A stretch of DNA of 64,000 bases, from assembly GCF_000470655.1 (NCBI RefSeq), contig NC_021921.1, forward strand, positions 2,294,001 to 2,358,000. The letters are read 5' to 3'. The translations under genes were made by a program, and so were the position numbers. Under the pieces are notes generated by a model. That model was not told the origin of the DNA. It did no database searches and saw nothing but the letters and a program-made list of their open reading frames with translations. This document shows positions 1 through 8,606 of this stretch, one piece after another. Origin of the DNA: Halorhabdus tiamatea SARL4B. GTDB taxonomy: Archaea; Halobacteriota; Halobacteria; Halobacteriales; Haloarculaceae. How positions within the stretch are numbered: position 1 is the first letter of the stretch; the number at the start of each line of letters is the position of its first letter.

Positions 1-215
1 GGATAGGCCGGCCCCCGGTCGGAGCCGACGTCGGTCCGGGTCTTGTACGTCTCGTAGACGTCCTCGTCGCTGCCGGTGATGACTGCACGCTCGGCGTTGA
101 CGACGGCGACCGTCTCGCCGTCGAGTGCGCGTTCGGCCACCTGGCTCGCGACGCGACCCATGATGCAGTCGCGGGCGTCGACGACGACGTCCGCGTCGAT
201 GGTCGCGATACTCAT
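1..215 (-). CDS. rpl13: 50S ribosomal protein L13 (uL13), N-terminal part
   Basis: Large-subunit ribosomal protein, cut by the window edge; about 71 N-terminal residues are visible. The start ATG (213-215) opens [20 protein letters not shown], followed by [12 protein letters not shown] and an AERAVITG stretch, which is the usual L13 fold start. It overlaps the rpl18e stop by 4 bases (ATGA), so the two are translationally coupled. The order rpl18e-rpl13 is the conserved archaeal order; rps9 and rpoN would be expected beyond the edge. Confidence 0.93.
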   Translation of the reverse strand, partial: MSIATIDADVVVDARDCIMGRVASQVAERALDGETVAVVNAERAVITGSDEDVYETYKTRTDVGSDRGPAY

Positions 216-562
216 CGAATCACCCGTACGTTCGAACCGTCCGGATTGTCTTCGAGTGCCTGTTCGACGTTCAGTGTCTCGCCGACCTGGTCGATCTTCC
301 GCTCGGCCGTCGACGAGAAGTCGACGGCGGCGACGGTGACGTCCTTCTGCAGGACGCCGCTGCCGAGAACCTTCCCGGGGACGACCACGGTTTCGTCTTC
401 CTGGGCGTATCGCTCGATGCGACCCAGGTTGACCTCCGCGTGGGTGCGTCGGGGTTTCTCTAAGCGCTCGGCGACGTCACTCCAGACGTCACCGCCGCCG
501 TCGCGGGCGACCGACTTGAGGTCGGCGATGAGACTACGCAGTCTCGGATTACTCTTACTCAT
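212..562 (-). CDS. rpl18e: 50S ribosomal protein L18e
   Basis: Archaeal/eukaryotic large-subunit protein of 116 residues. The protein starts [15 protein letters not shown] and has the family segments [16 protein letters not shown] and [13 protein letters not shown]. The start at 562 is chosen over upstream in-frame starts because those would run into the tRNA-Leu gene (581-665). An SD-like AGGAGG-type stretch lies just upstream (complement of 565-575). It sits directly after tRNA-Leu and overlaps rpl13 by four bases. Confidence 0.95.
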   Translation of the reverse strand: MSKSNPRLRSLIADLKSVARDGGGDVWSDVAERLEKPRRTHAEVNLGRIERYAQEDETVVVPGKVLGSGVLQKDVTVAAVDFSSTAERKIDQVGETLNVEQALEDNPDGSNVRVIR

Positions 563-580
563 GACGTTCCTCCTGAAAAG

Positions 581-665
581 TGCAGGGAGCAGGATTTGAA
601 CCTGCGGACCCCTACGGGACAGCGCCCTGAACGCTGCGCCGTTGGCCAAACTTGGCTATCCCTGC
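581..665 (-). tRNA. tRNA-Leu (anticodon CAG)
   Basis: An 85-base cloverleaf can be folded by eye. The acceptor arms GCAGGGA/TCCCTGC pair over 7 bp. The anticodon stem is CAGCG/CGCTG with loop TTCAGGG (anticodon CAG). There is a long class II variable arm and a T arm GCAGGTTCAAATCCTGC. It reads CUG codons, the commonest Leu codon here. It lies between rpoD and rpl18e inside the ribosomal protein operon, on the same strand. No CCA is encoded, as usual in haloarchaea. Confidence 0.96.
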
Positions 666-690
666 GAACATTGTTCGGTTCTGTCTGGCC

Positions 691-698
691 CGTAAAAC
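691..698 (-). promoter_or_regulatory. Possible internal TATA box for tRNA-Leu and the L18e-L13 genes
   Basis: On the minus strand TTTTAC lies about 27-30 bases ahead of the tRNA-Leu 5' end, in the 117-base gap after rpoD. The spacing fits an archaeal TATA box, but the match to TTTATA is imperfect. Confidence 0.4.
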
Positions 699-782
699 CC
701 CTTTCGGTCGAACCGATGGACGCCGCGCTCGCACCGCGAGGGGCAGGCGACGTCGTCGTGGGGGTTCGGGGCACGGTCATCG

Positions 783-1526
783 TTATAGCTGAATCGTTTC
801 GGTCAGTTCCTCAGCGCGTCGCCGGAGCGTGCCGACGCCCTCCTTGACCAGCGTGTCCACGTCGAAGGAACCGTCGGTCTCGACGTGGAAGACGAAGGCG
901 TCGGTCACGTCCTCGATCTCGACCTGCGTGTCGGGGTATCGCTTCGTCAGGTCGTGATCGAAGTCCTCGGTCGGGACGAGTTCGCCGTCGTCCTCGATGA
1001 CGCCCCGGACGATCTCGGCGTCGTCGTCGGCGAACTCCTCGCGCTCGCCCTGAGGCTCGACACGCTGGAGGTGTCGGTAGGAGACGGCCACGCCGCCCTG
1101 GTGTTTGGCGTGCTCCCGTCCCGTATCGAGGACGGCATCGGCTTCGAGTTCCAGCCGCTGGTCGTCCTTGAGTTCGATGATCGGGACGTCCGGTTCGGCT
1201 GGCCCAACCATCTCGTCGTTTCCGACCAGGTCGCCGGAGTAGGCCGTATCGGGGCCTTCGACGTCGAGCGCCAGCGTGACCTCCTCGCCGATCTCGAACT
1301 CGCCGACGGGCGTCGTCAGCGGAACGAGCCCGAGTCGAAGCCCGATCTGCTCGTCGAACATCACGCTCGAGTTCTCGATGACCCGGACGGTGTCGATGCT
1401 GAACGTCGGCACGTCCGCGACCATCGCCCGGCGGACGCCGTTCGCGAACGCAGGGGTCACTCCCCGGACCAGAAACCGGGCCTCGCGTTCCCCGCGCTCG
1501 ATGAACGTGACGTCGTATTCGGCCAT
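783..1526 (-). CDS. rpoD: DNA-directed RNA polymerase subunit D (Rpo3)
   Basis: Archaeal counterpart of the alpha/RPB3 assembly platform of RNA polymerase, 247 residues. The N-terminus [18 protein letters not shown] and the [21 protein letters not shown] segment (alpha-motif, residues about 25-50) identify it. The C-terminal dimerisation part contains [19 protein letters not shown]. The central insertion domain holds no cysteine at all, so the [4Fe-4S] cluster found in some archaeal RpoD proteins cannot form here. It starts 1 base after rps11 in the operon. Confidence 0.97.
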   Translation of the reverse strand: MAEYDVTFIERGEREARFLVRGVTPAFANGVRRAMVADVPTFSIDTVRVIENSSVMFDEQIGLRLGLVPLTTPVGEFEIGEEVTLALDVEGPDTAYSGDLVGNDEMVGPAEPDVPIIELKDDQRLELEADAVLDTGREHAKHQGGVAVSYRHLQRVEPQGEREEFADDDAEIVRGVIEDDGELVPTEDFDHDLTKRYPDTQVEIEDVTDAFVFHVETDGSFDVDTLVKEGVGTLRRRAEELTETIQL

Positions 1527-1527
1527 G

Positions 1528-1914
1528 TTAGAATCCGCTGGATTTTGGGCTGCGGGTGCCGTCGTGTGGGATCGGGGTCACGTCCTCGATGCGACCGATT
1601 TCGAGGCCGGCGCGAGCCAGCGCCCGGATGGTCGCCTGTGCGCCCGGTCCGGGGTTCTGCTGCTGGTTGCCACCGGGACCACGCACGCGGACGTGAACGC
1701 CTTCGACGCCCTGCTGGAGGACGTCCTCGGCGACGGTCTCGGCCATCTGCATCGCGGCGTAGGGCGAAGCCTCGTCGCGGTTCTGCTTGACGACCGTCCC
1801 GCCACTGGACTTCGCCAGTGTCTCGGCACCGGTCTGGTCGGTGATCGTGATGACCGTGTTGTTGAACGATGCGTGCACGTGGGCGATGCCCCACTTGGAT
1901 TGCTCTCCGGACAT
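1528..1914 (-). CDS. rps11: 30S ribosomal protein S11 (uS11)
   Basis: Small-subunit platform protein of 128 residues. Family marks are [22 protein letters not shown], the [18 protein letters not shown] segment and the C-terminal [19 protein letters not shown]-type tail. It is 3 bases downstream of rps4 and 1 base ahead of rpoD, in the archaeal order rps13-rps4-rps11-rpoD. Confidence 0.97.
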   Translation of the reverse strand: MSGEQSKWGIAHVHASFNNTVITITDQTGAETLAKSSGGTVVKQNRDEASPYAAMQMAETVAEDVLQQGVEGVHVRVRGPGGNQQQNPGPGAQATIRALARAGLEIGRIEDVTPIPHDGTRSPKSSGF

Positions 1915-1917
1915 GGC

Positions 1918-2427
1918 TTATCGTTCCTCCGCGCGTTCGGGGTGGAGTTCGTCGGCCAGCGGACTGTTCTCGTCGAACTCGATGGCCGCTTCCTCCTCGA
2001 CGGCGACTGTCTTCGACGGGATCGACACCCGCTTGCCGTCGACGGTGACGTGGCCGTGGGTGATGAACTGGCGGGCCTGCTCGGCCGTGTTGGCCAGTCC
2101 GTTTCGGTAGGCAACCGTCTGGAGGCGACGCTCGAGGACGTCGGTCACGTCCAGCGAGAGGACGTCGTCCAGTGCGTCACCCTCGTCTAAGATGGCGTAG
2201 CGTTTGAGCCGTGCGATGAACTCCTCGCTCTCCTCGGCTGTCCCACCGCTGCCCAGCAGCTTCCGGGCCTCACGACGGTAGGAACGAAGTTCCGACTGGG
2301 CGCGCCAGAGTTCCTCCTTGTTCTTGAGGCCGTACTGGCCGATGAGACTCTGCTCGTCGGCGATGCGCTCGCCCTGGAAGGGGTGGTTGGGCGTCTCGTA
2401 GAACTTGGTGTTTGAACCGAGTGCCAT
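1918..2427 (-). CDS. rps4: 30S ribosomal protein S4 (uS4)
   Basis: Primary 16S rRNA binding protein, 169 residues, about the usual archaeal length. It begins [20 protein letters not shown]. It carries the S4 RNA-binding domain (residues about 103-150, [20 protein letters not shown] then [18 protein letters not shown]). Its start overlaps the rps13 stop by one base (2427). Confidence 0.97.
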   Translation of the reverse strand: MALGSNTKFYETPNHPFQGERIADEQSLIGQYGLKNKEELWRAQSELRSYRREARKLLGSGGTAEESEEFIARLKRYAILDEGDALDDVLSLDVTDVLERRLQTVAYRNGLANTAEQARQFITHGHVTVDGKRVSIPSKTVAVEEEAAIEFDENSPLADELHPERAEER

Positions 2428-2957
2428 TATTCTTCATCCTCCTCGGCGGCTGCCGCTTCCTCGGCCTGCTCTTCTTTGATCGCCTCGACGTTGACGCCGA
2501 TGGTCCCCTCGGTCCGGCCGGTGGACTTCGTCCGCTGGCCGCGGACCTTCTGGCCGCGCTTGTGACGAACGCCCTTGTAGGCGTTGACCATCTTCATGCG
2601 GTTGATGTCCTGGCGGCGGGTGAGGTTGAGATCGTTGCCGATCTCGTGGGTGGTCTCGCCGTCGAAGAAGTCGTTGCGGTGGTTCGCGAGCCACTCGGGC
2701 ACGTCGTCGGCGAAGCCTTCGACGCGCTCGACGATCGCCTCGATCTCGTCGTCTTCGAGCCGGCCGAAGGTCTCGCGCCGGTCGATGTCGGCGTCGTTGG
2801 CGATGATGCGGGCCGCGCGTTGGCCGATACCGTTCATGTCTGTCAGGGCTCGCTCGACGGACTTCGTGCCGTCGAGGTCGGTCTGTCCGATGCGGACGAA
2901 ATAGCGGAGGTCCTCGTCGTCCTCCACTTCGGCCGCGTCTGGGTCTTCTGCGCTCAT
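2427..2957 (-). CDS. rps13: 30S ribosomal protein S13 (uS13)
   Basis: Small-subunit head protein of 176 residues. It contains [20 protein letters not shown], the [10 protein letters not shown] helix-hairpin-helix type segment, and the C-terminal [20 protein letters not shown] rRNA-binding stretch, followed by an acidic haloarchaeal tail ([16 protein letters not shown] region). First protein gene of the operon, immediately downstream of tRNA-Ser. Confidence 0.97.
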   Translation of the reverse strand: MSAEDPDAAEVEDDEDLRYFVRIGQTDLDGTKSVERALTDMNGIGQRAARIIANDADIDRRETFGRLEDDEIEAIVERVEGFADDVPEWLANHRNDFFDGETTHEIGNDLNLTRRQDINRMKMVNAYKGVRHKRGQKVRGQRTKSTGRTEGTIGVNVEAIKEEQAEEAAAAEEDEE

Positions 2958-2976
2958 ATGTGGTGATCTCGTGAAA

Positions 2977-3059
2977 CGTCGTGGCGGGGATTCGAACCCC
3001 GGAGGCTTTACGCCACATGGTTAGCAACCATGCGCCTTGGGCCGCTTGGCTACCACGAC
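2977..3059 (-). tRNA. tRNA-Ser (anticodon GCT)
   Basis: An 83-base class II tRNA. The acceptor is GTCGTGG/CCACGAC with G as discriminator. The anticodon stem is CATGG/CCATG with loop TTGCTAA (anticodon GCT, reading AGC/AGU). A long variable arm and the T arm CGGGGTTCGAATCCCCG follow. It is the first gene of the rps13 operon, so processing of this tRNA would also define the mRNA 5' end. Confidence 0.97.
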
Positions 3060-3138
3060 TCGCGGTCACGTACTCGCGCCCTCTCGGACTCGGGGCCGAC
3101 CCCCTACACGATGCGTACTCTTCCGTACCTGTCGTCGG

Positions 3139-3147
3139 TATATAAAC
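3139..3147 (-). promoter_or_regulatory. TATA box of the tRNA-Ser/ribosomal operon
   Basis: The minus strand reads TTTATATA here, an excellent haloarchaeal TATA box. The predicted start is near 3115, about 55 bases ahead of tRNA-Ser. No other strong TATA lies between it and the tRNA. Confidence 0.7.
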
Positions 3148-3223
3148 GCAACGAAAGGGTCGCCGACGTGATGTGAAGGTGTATCATAGCACTTATGCTC
3201 ATCTTGGTACGATTATTGCTTAT

Positions 3224-4105
3224 ATGAGTGATCGGTCCGTCGACGAATCGGACGGTGGGTGGTCAGGCGACGGGTCAGATACGGCGCGGGAGGCTACTGA
3301 ATCCAAGACTGGGTGGTCCGAGGACGGATCCGAGACGGAGACCGAACAGCAACGGCTCCCCGGCCGTCACATCCTGGCGACGCTCCGGTGGGCAGTGGGT
3401 GTCCTCCGTGCGTCGCCACTCCTGGTCGTGGTGGCGCTCGTAGCCAGCAGCGTGGAGTTGTTCATCTTTCAAAGCGAGATGGAACTGTTCGTCGCATTCA
3501 GTGGCCTGCCCCGGTGGGGGATATCGTTTTTCGGCATCGTGGCGGTAGGGGCCGTCGCAGGGGTGGTCGCCGTAGATGCGCTCGAGGATCGCCACCGGAC
3601 CGTCGTCGCACGGCTCGGCGCTTTCTTGGAGTCGCTCCCGGCCGTTTTGTTCACGGCGATCATATTTGCGTTCCCGATACTTTTCGGCGTCTCTTTCCTG
3701 ATTTCGGACGGCTACCTGCCCTATAAGCTGGTCATAGCAGTTCTCGGTGGGTATCTGCTGGCTGAGTTTCTCGTTGTCGTTCCCGCTGTCGTCCTCGACC
3801 GATCGATGAGACAGGGACGAACAGCGTTCGCCGAGTCGAGACTCGCTGCACTCGGGTTGCTCCTCGTCCTCACGCTCGGACATGCGCCGATTGTGCGTCT
3901 CTCACCGACGCTTGCCGAGCCGGTCCTTGCGATAGTTCTCGCCGTGTGGGCTGGGGTGGTGACCGCTGTCGTAACCCTCGCGTATACCCGGATATACGTC
4001 ATCTATTGCCCCAAGAAGCAACGTCAATCCGGCCACCAAGGAGGCATGCCGCAGGAGATGGAGGGTCGTCACGGCATGTGGCAACAGCAAAGCGACGGAG
4101 CGTGA
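3224..4105 (+). CDS. Multipass membrane protein of unknown function
   Basis: A 293-residue protein with a polar acidic N-terminus (about 50 residues) followed by roughly six to seven hydrophobic segments, for example SPLLVVVALVASSVELFIF, the FFGIVAVGAVAGVVAV region, and VLAIVLAVWAGVVTAVVTLA near the end. It closes with a polar tail. I do not recognise the family. The ATG at 3224 is preferred to the in-frame ATG at 3173 because CTTATG/GCTTATA promoter-like bases lie between the two and MSDRSVDE is a typical haloarchaeal start. It is transcribed away from the ribosomal operon. Confidence 0.75.
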   Translation: MSDRSVDESDGGWSGDGSDTAREATESKTGWSEDGSETETEQQRLPGRHILATLRWAVGVLRASPLLVVVALVASSVELFIFQSEMELFVAFSGLPRWGISFFGIVAVGAVAGVVAVDALEDRHRTVVARLGAFLESLPAVLFTAIIFAFPILFGVSFLISDGYLPYKLVIAVLGGYLLAEFLVVVPAVVLDRSMRQGRTAFAESRLAALGLLLVLTLGHAPIVRLSPTLAEPVLAIVLAVWAGVVTAVVTLAYTRIYVIYCPKKQRQSGHQGGMPQEMEGRHGMWQQQSDGA

Positions 4106-4171
4106 TTTTGTCAGCTACTGTCCTCGCTTCGAGCGGAACGACTTTCGGCCAGGGCTGTGATCCCTGTCCCG

Positions 4172-5014
4172 ATGGAAACCGTTCTCGTCACCGGCGCGAG
4201 CTCCGGGATCGGCCGGGCGACAGCCCGCCGGTTCGCGTCGGCTGGCTGGCGGGTGTACGCTGTCGACATCGATGCCGACGGGCTCGGCGACCTCGACGGG
4301 TGTGAGACCACCACCCTGGACGTGACCGACGGTGCGGCTATCGGGCGGCTCTACGAACGGATCCGCACCGAGGCCGGGGGCCTCGACTGCGTGGTCGCCA
4401 ACGCCGGGTACTGCCAACCGGGACCGCTCGAAGACCTGCCGGCCGAACGGGTCGAGCGGCAGTTCGCCGTCAACGTCCAGGGGACGCTTGGGACGATCAC
4501 AGCCGGCCTGCCGTTGCTGCGGGAGCGGGGCGGATCCGCTGTCGTCGTTTCCAGCACGCACGGTCGCGTCGTCACGCCAGGCATGGGCGCGTACGCGGGG
4601 TCAAAGCACGCAATCGAGGGAATGGCCGATGCCCTCCGGATCGAGGTCGCCGGGGGGTCCGTCGACGTGACGCTGGTTGCACCCGCCTGGGTCGACACCG
4701 GATTCAGCGCCGAATCAGATCGCCATCTGTCCGGGTTCGAGCGCTCGGCTCGGTACGCTGACGTCTACGACGCACTCGAGGGAGGGGCGCTGCTCGGTGG
4801 CGGGCCGCTCGCCGTTACCCCGGATCGCGTCGCGGCGACGATCCACGACGCGGCGACCGCAGAGACTCCGGCGGCCCGGTATCCCGTCGGGCTTCCTGCA
4901 CGGCTCGTCCTCGCGACGCGGTGGCTGCCACGGCCCGTACAGGACCTCGGCCAGCGCGTGTCGATCCGAATGCTCGCTGCGCTCGAACGCGTCCGGGGGG
5001 CGATCACCGAATGA
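4172..5014 (+). CDS. Short-chain dehydrogenase/reductase (classical SDR)
   Basis: NAD(P)-dependent oxidoreductase, 280 residues. The Rossmann motif is TGASSGIG (residues about 7-14), the structural motif is NAGY, and the catalytic Ser-Tyr-Lys are visible as VVSSTHG and the YAGSKHA pair. A GTG 15 bases upstream (4157) is possible, but the ATG gives the standard start five residues before the glycine-rich motif. The stop overlaps the next gene by four bases (ATGA), so it is coupled to an acetoacetate-decarboxylase-like protein; a small ketone or ketoacid would be a plausible shared substrate (inference). The substrate itself cannot be read from the sequence. Confidence 0.88.
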   Translation: METVLVTGASSGIGRATARRFASAGWRVYAVDIDADGLGDLDGCETTTLDVTDGAAIGRLYERIRTEAGGLDCVVANAGYCQPGPLEDLPAERVERQFAVNVQGTLGTITAGLPLLRERGGSAVVVSSTHGRVVTPGMGAYAGSKHAIEGMADALRIEVAGGSVDVTLVAPAWVDTGFSAESDRHLSGFERSARYADVYDALEGGALLGGGPLAVTPDRVAATIHDAATAETPAARYPVGLPARLVLATRWLPRPVQDLGQRVSIRMLAALERVRGAITE

Positions 5015-5730
5015 CCGAGTCGATCACTGTCTCGACGGGTCAGACGTTCGAGCTTCCGGTCTCGCTTTCGGCGACGATCGCAGGGGCTGTCTTTCCCGCC
5101 GACCGGGCGGCCGTCGAGGAATTACTCCCCACTGGGCTGGAACCTGTCGGAACGCGAGCCGACCGTGCCGCGATGACCGTCCTCGTCGTCCGGTACGACC
5201 GCGTCGGCAGGGAGACGATCCCGCCCTACGACGAGGTCGGCGTCCTGTTTCCGGCTGTCGAAGCGGGAACGCGGACCGTCCCCTACGTCTCGTTGCTGCG
5301 GCGACCGGCCAGCGGCTACGTCCACACCTTGCCGGTGACGACTGAACCCGCCCGGGCGTTCGGCGTCGACGTCTGGGGCTATCCCAAACTCGTCGCAACT
5401 ATCGACGTGACCGACGAGGGACGGACGCGACGGGCAACCGTCACGACAGCGGAGGGGACGCTACTTTCGGTCTCTATCCGGCGGCCGCCGACCGTCCCGG
5501 CGCGGCTCTCGGGCTACAATTTCACCATCAAGGACGACAAACGCCTCCGGGAACCCACGACGTTGCGGGGTCGCGTCGGGGGGTGGTTCGGCGGGAAGGG
5601 GGCGTCGCTGTCGTTCGGCGAGCACCCGACCGGCCGGCAGTTGGACGACATCGGTGTCGGCACGGAACCGCTCTTCCGGCTGGCCGCCGACTGCGAGTTC
5701 ACGATCGGCGCGGGCGAACCGCTCGGCTGA
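5011..5730 (+). CDS. Acetoacetate decarboxylase-superfamily protein
   Basis: A 239-residue soluble protein. The motif DVWGYPK (Lys near residue 126) matches the place of the Schiff-base lysine in acetoacetate decarboxylase, where two lysines follow the YP/FP pair; here only one is present. The overall order (entry barrel segment YDEVGVLFPA, then the Lys motif, then the N-F-T-I-K segment) fits the ADC-like fold. It is coupled by ATGA overlap to the SDR upstream and converges on the amylase gene. It could be a true decarboxylase or one of the ADC-like hydratase/aldolases of this superfamily. Confidence 0.75.
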   Translation: MTESITVSTGQTFELPVSLSATIAGAVFPADRAAVEELLPTGLEPVGTRADRAAMTVLVVRYDRVGRETIPPYDEVGVLFPAVEAGTRTVPYVSLLRRPASGYVHTLPVTTEPARAFGVDVWGYPKLVATIDVTDEGRTRRATVTTAEGTLLSVSIRRPPTVPARLSGYNFTIKDDKRLREPTTLRGRVGGWFGGKGASLSFGEHPTGRQLDDIGVGTEPLFRLAADCEFTIGAGEPLG

Positions 5731-5749
5731 TTCGGGCGGCGGCGTCCCT

Positions 5750-6964
5750 TCAGGACCTCGACGGCGGCGCGTAACAGATCCATTCGGTGGGTGGAATCGA
5801 GAGTTCGACGGTTCCGTCGGCGTCAGTCGTGACGTCCTCCCCGGTGTCGGATCGCTCGCTGAGCTGCGTCGCCGCCCAGGACGTCTCGACCGTGACCGAC
5901 CGTCGCTCCCTGGCGCGGTTGAGTCCCACCAGCAGGTTGCCCTCGCGCTCGAAGACGTACGTATTGCGGTCGACGTGGCGGGTGTGTGCGGGCCCCACGG
6001 CGAGGGTCCGGCGGATCGAAAGCAACCTCGCTATCGTGTCGTCTTCCGGGTCGAAGCGGCCGCTGTAGACTCGCGGATATCCTTCGTACGTGAGGATGAA
6101 CGCGTGTGCGAGTGCCTCGTACTCGGGTGGCGAGCTGTCGTGATTGGAGACGAACGTCACCGTCCGCCCGGGGTGTCGATCGACGAGTCCGGCCCCGTCC
6201 AGGGCGCGGAAGTCCCCATCGCGGTGAAACACCTCCTCGTGCATGGTGAAATAGAGCGGGTAGTCCATGACCGTCATCCCCGTTTCGAGGTATTCCTCGC
6301 AGGTGTCGACCGAGCCGTGGAGGACTTCGCCGAGCGTGAAGAGCCCTCGCTCGCTCGCCCAGGGGTTCGCATGGTCCCGGAAGAACCATGCCGGGACGTG
6401 CTTGACTGCGTCCCAGCGGATGCCGTCGACGCCCAGCCGTGCGTACTTCTCGACGTACGCTTCCAGCACCTCCCGGACGTGTTCGGATTCCTGGCGGAGA
6501 TCCGGGAGTCCCTCGAGATCGCGGTGCTTTAGTTCCCACTCGTCCGTATCGTCCCTGATCGGACCGCCGTGCCGGAAGTCGCCCCAGCCGAAGTGCGGGA
6601 ACTGCGCGAAATCGACGCCCTCGGCCATGTGGTTGACGACCGCGTCGGCGATGACGGCCAGCCCCTGCTCGTGGGCGGTCTCGACCATCTGCTGGTACTC
6701 GCTCTCGGTGCCGAACGCGCTGTCGAAGTCCAGGTGGTCGATGGGCTGGTAGCCCCGCGGCTCCGGGTCCGCCCAGGTGCGCTTGCTCCGCTGGGCGGGC
6801 GGCACCTGGATCGCGTCGTATCCCGCCGCGGCGACGGCGGGGAGTGCCTCGCGGATCGCGTCCCAGGGCGTGTGATAGAACTGGTAGACGCCGCCGGATC
6901 CGAGGTCGATCGCGTCCTCGTTACGTGGTTTGCACCCGGTCGCGGGTGCACCGTAGACGGACAT
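5750..6964 (-). CDS. Alpha-amylase family glycoside hydrolase (GH13), cytoplasmic
   Basis: A 404-residue alpha-glucan hydrolase with the four GH13 regions in order: ADAVVNH (about 107-112), GIRWDAVKH with nucleophile Asp near 185, GEVLHG with acid/base Glu near 213, and FVSNHD with Asp near 276. The tail is a short domain C ending in EWICYAPP. There is no signal peptide, so it probably acts on intracellular glucan. Region II has W where many amylases have F or L. It is divergent from mrp (about 96 bases between starts). Confidence 0.9.
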   Translation of the reverse strand: MSVYGAPATGCKPRNEDAIDLGSGGVYQFYHTPWDAIREALPAVAAAGYDAIQVPPAQRSKRTWADPEPRGYQPIDHLDFDSAFGTESEYQQMVETAHEQGLAVIADAVVNHMAEGVDFAQFPHFGWGDFRHGGPIRDDTDEWELKHRDLEGLPDLRQESEHVREVLEAYVEKYARLGVDGIRWDAVKHVPAWFFRDHANPWASERGLFTLGEVLHGSVDTCEEYLETGMTVMDYPLYFTMHEEVFHRDGDFRALDGAGLVDRHPGRTVTFVSNHDSSPPEYEALAHAFILTYEGYPRVYSGRFDPEDDTIARLLSIRRTLAVGPAHTRHVDRNTYVFEREGNLLVGLNRARERRSVTVETSWAATQLSERSDTGEDVTTDADGTVELSIPPTEWICYAPPSRS

Positions 6965-7060
6965 TGCCAGTCGTTCGTCACGGAGGACCGAAGAACTTCC
7001 GACCTTTCGCGCGCGGACGGGTCACAAGTCTTTTCGATCGCTGGTTGCCTATCTCGACAC

Positions 7061-8107
7061 ATGGACGAAGCCGAGTTGCGGGAACTGCTTGCATCGGTCG
7101 AAGACCCGGATCTCGAGGGAGACATCGTCTCGCTGGGCCTGGTCAACGACGTCGCCCTGGAGAACGGGAGCGCCCACATCGACCTCGCGCTGGGTGCGCC
7201 GTTCTCGCCGACCGAGACGACTATCGCCGATCGCGTTCGCGAGGTCATCGGCGACGCCGCGCCGGATCTGGCTGTCGAGCTCACCGCGTCGATCGACCGC
7301 GACACCGAGGGCGACGTCCTGCCGGGCGTCAAAAACGTCGTCGCGGTCGCGAGCGGGAAGGGTGGCGTCGGCAAGTCGACGGTCGCGGTCAACCTCGCGG
7401 CGGGACTCGCCGACCGGGGCGCGCGCGTCGGGCTGTTCGACGCCGACATCTACGGGCCGAACGTCCCGCGGATGCTCGACGCCCACGAGCGCCCCGAAGC
7501 CACCGAGGACGACCAGATCATCCCGCCGGAGAAACACGGCATGAAACTCATGAGCATGGACTTCCTGCTCGGCGAGGACGACCCTGTGATCTGGCGTGGG
7601 CCGATGGTTCACCAAACCCTGACCCAGCTGTTCGAGGACGTCCAGTGGGGCGACCTCGATTACCTCGTCGTCGACCTCCCGCCGGGGACCGGCGACACCC
7701 AGCTCACCCTGCTCCAGACCGTCCCGGTTACGGGCGCGGTGATCGTCACGACGCCCCAGGGCGTCGCCCTGGACGACGCCCGCAAGGGTCTGGAGATGTT
7801 CGGCAAGCACGAGACGCCCGTGCTGGGCATCATCGAAAACATGAGCTCGTTCAAATGCCCGGACTGCGGGAGCGAACACGCTATCTTCGGCGAGGGTGGC
7901 GGTCGGGAGTTCGCCGACCAGGTCCAGATGCCGTTCCTCGGCGAGATCCCACTCGATCCGGAGATCCGCGAACGCGGCGACGAGGGCCGACCCGCGGTCC
8001 TGGCTGATGATCTCGACGTGAGCGGTGCCTTCCGGAATTTCGTCGCCAACACGGCGAACAACCAGGGGATCGTCCACCGAAATCGACTTTCAGAGCAAAG
8101 CGAGTGA
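7061..8107 (+). CDS. Mrp/NBP35-type iron-sulfur carrier ATPase
   Basis: P-loop NTPase that holds and transfers Fe-S clusters, 348 residues. An N-terminal MIP18/DUF59 domain (about 1-75) is followed by the deviant Walker A SGKGGVGKST (98-107), the GLFDADIYGPN switch segment, VVDLPPGTGD (Walker B) and ENMSSFKCPDCG, whose CxxC pair is the cluster-bridging motif. The ATG at 7061 directly precedes the DUF59 domain; a much longer open frame upstream lies over the amylase gene and is not used. Confidence 0.92.
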   Translation: MDEAELRELLASVEDPDLEGDIVSLGLVNDVALENGSAHIDLALGAPFSPTETTIADRVREVIGDAAPDLAVELTASIDRDTEGDVLPGVKNVVAVASGKGGVGKSTVAVNLAAGLADRGARVGLFDADIYGPNVPRMLDAHERPEATEDDQIIPPEKHGMKLMSMDFLLGEDDPVIWRGPMVHQTLTQLFEDVQWGDLDYLVVDLPPGTGDTQLTLLQTVPVTGAVIVTTPQGVALDDARKGLEMFGKHETPVLGIIENMSSFKCPDCGSEHAIFGEGGGREFADQVQMPFLGEIPLDPEIRERGDEGRPAVLADDLDVSGAFRNFVANTANNQGIVHRNRLSEQSE

Positions 8108-8182
8108 ACGGGATTTGCCGTTCTGTTAGGTGTCCGGGACAGCCTCTTCCGCTGATTTCGAGAGTGATTCGGAGGACTATGA

Positions 8183-8204
8183 CCACATTGGAGTGCCAAC
8201 ATGG
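8183..8204. promoter_or_regulatory. Imperfect palindrome upstream of the HTH/PIN pair
   Basis: CCACATTGG and CCAACATGG arms (7 of 9 positions paired) lie 43-64 bases ahead of the HTH gene. Toxin-antitoxin operons are usually self-repressed through such a site; this assignment is inference. Confidence 0.3.
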
Positions 8205-8246
8205 CGTATCAACAAGACTTTTGCCAGATGGTGAGCAAAGACATGT

Positions 8247-8606
8247 ATGAGCAACCGAGAACGATCGGACTCGGGGGAGTTCGTCGAGACTATCTCACGG
8301 TCCCGCGTATTGGACGTCTTTCGCTCCGTGAACGGGCCGGTTGTCACCTCCACAGATGTCGCCGAGCACTTGGAGTGCTCCACCGAGACGGCCCGGCGGA
8401 AACTCAGGGAACTCCACCGGGACGGCGTCGTCGATCGTCGAAAGAGCGGACGGACTGTCGTGTGGTGGATCACGGAGGAATACGACACTGACCCGGAGCC
8501 CGTCGATCCAGACGACCCGCTGTTCGCCGACAGGCCGTCGTTCGCGTCGGGACGTGAGGACCTCTCCGAGAGTGTCGACGACGTGTTGTACCGTAACGAG
8601 GCATGA
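8247..8606 (+). CDS. Winged-helix DNA-binding protein, probable antitoxin
   Basis: 119 residues. The N-terminal half is a winged helix: ISRSRVLDVFRSV, then VTSTDVAEHLECSTETARRK as the helix-turn-helix (about 33-53), and GRTVVWWI as the wing. The acidic C-terminal half (about 75-119) has no recognisable fold and could wrap the toxin. The stop overlaps the PIN gene start (ATGA at 8603-8606), the usual antitoxin-toxin arrangement. It may also be a plain regulator of the PIN nuclease. Confidence 0.75.
   Translation: MSNRERSDSGEFVETISRSRVLDVFRSVNGPVVTSTDVAEHLECSTETARRKLRELHRDGVVDRRKSGRTVVWWITEEYDTDPEPVDPDDPLFADRPSFASGREDLSESVDDVLYRNEA

Noticed and set aside
885-1790. Long plus-strand open frames opposite rpoD, rps11 and rps4
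   Set aside because: They are mirror frames of high-GC coding DNA; the minus-strand frames encode conserved proteins end to end.
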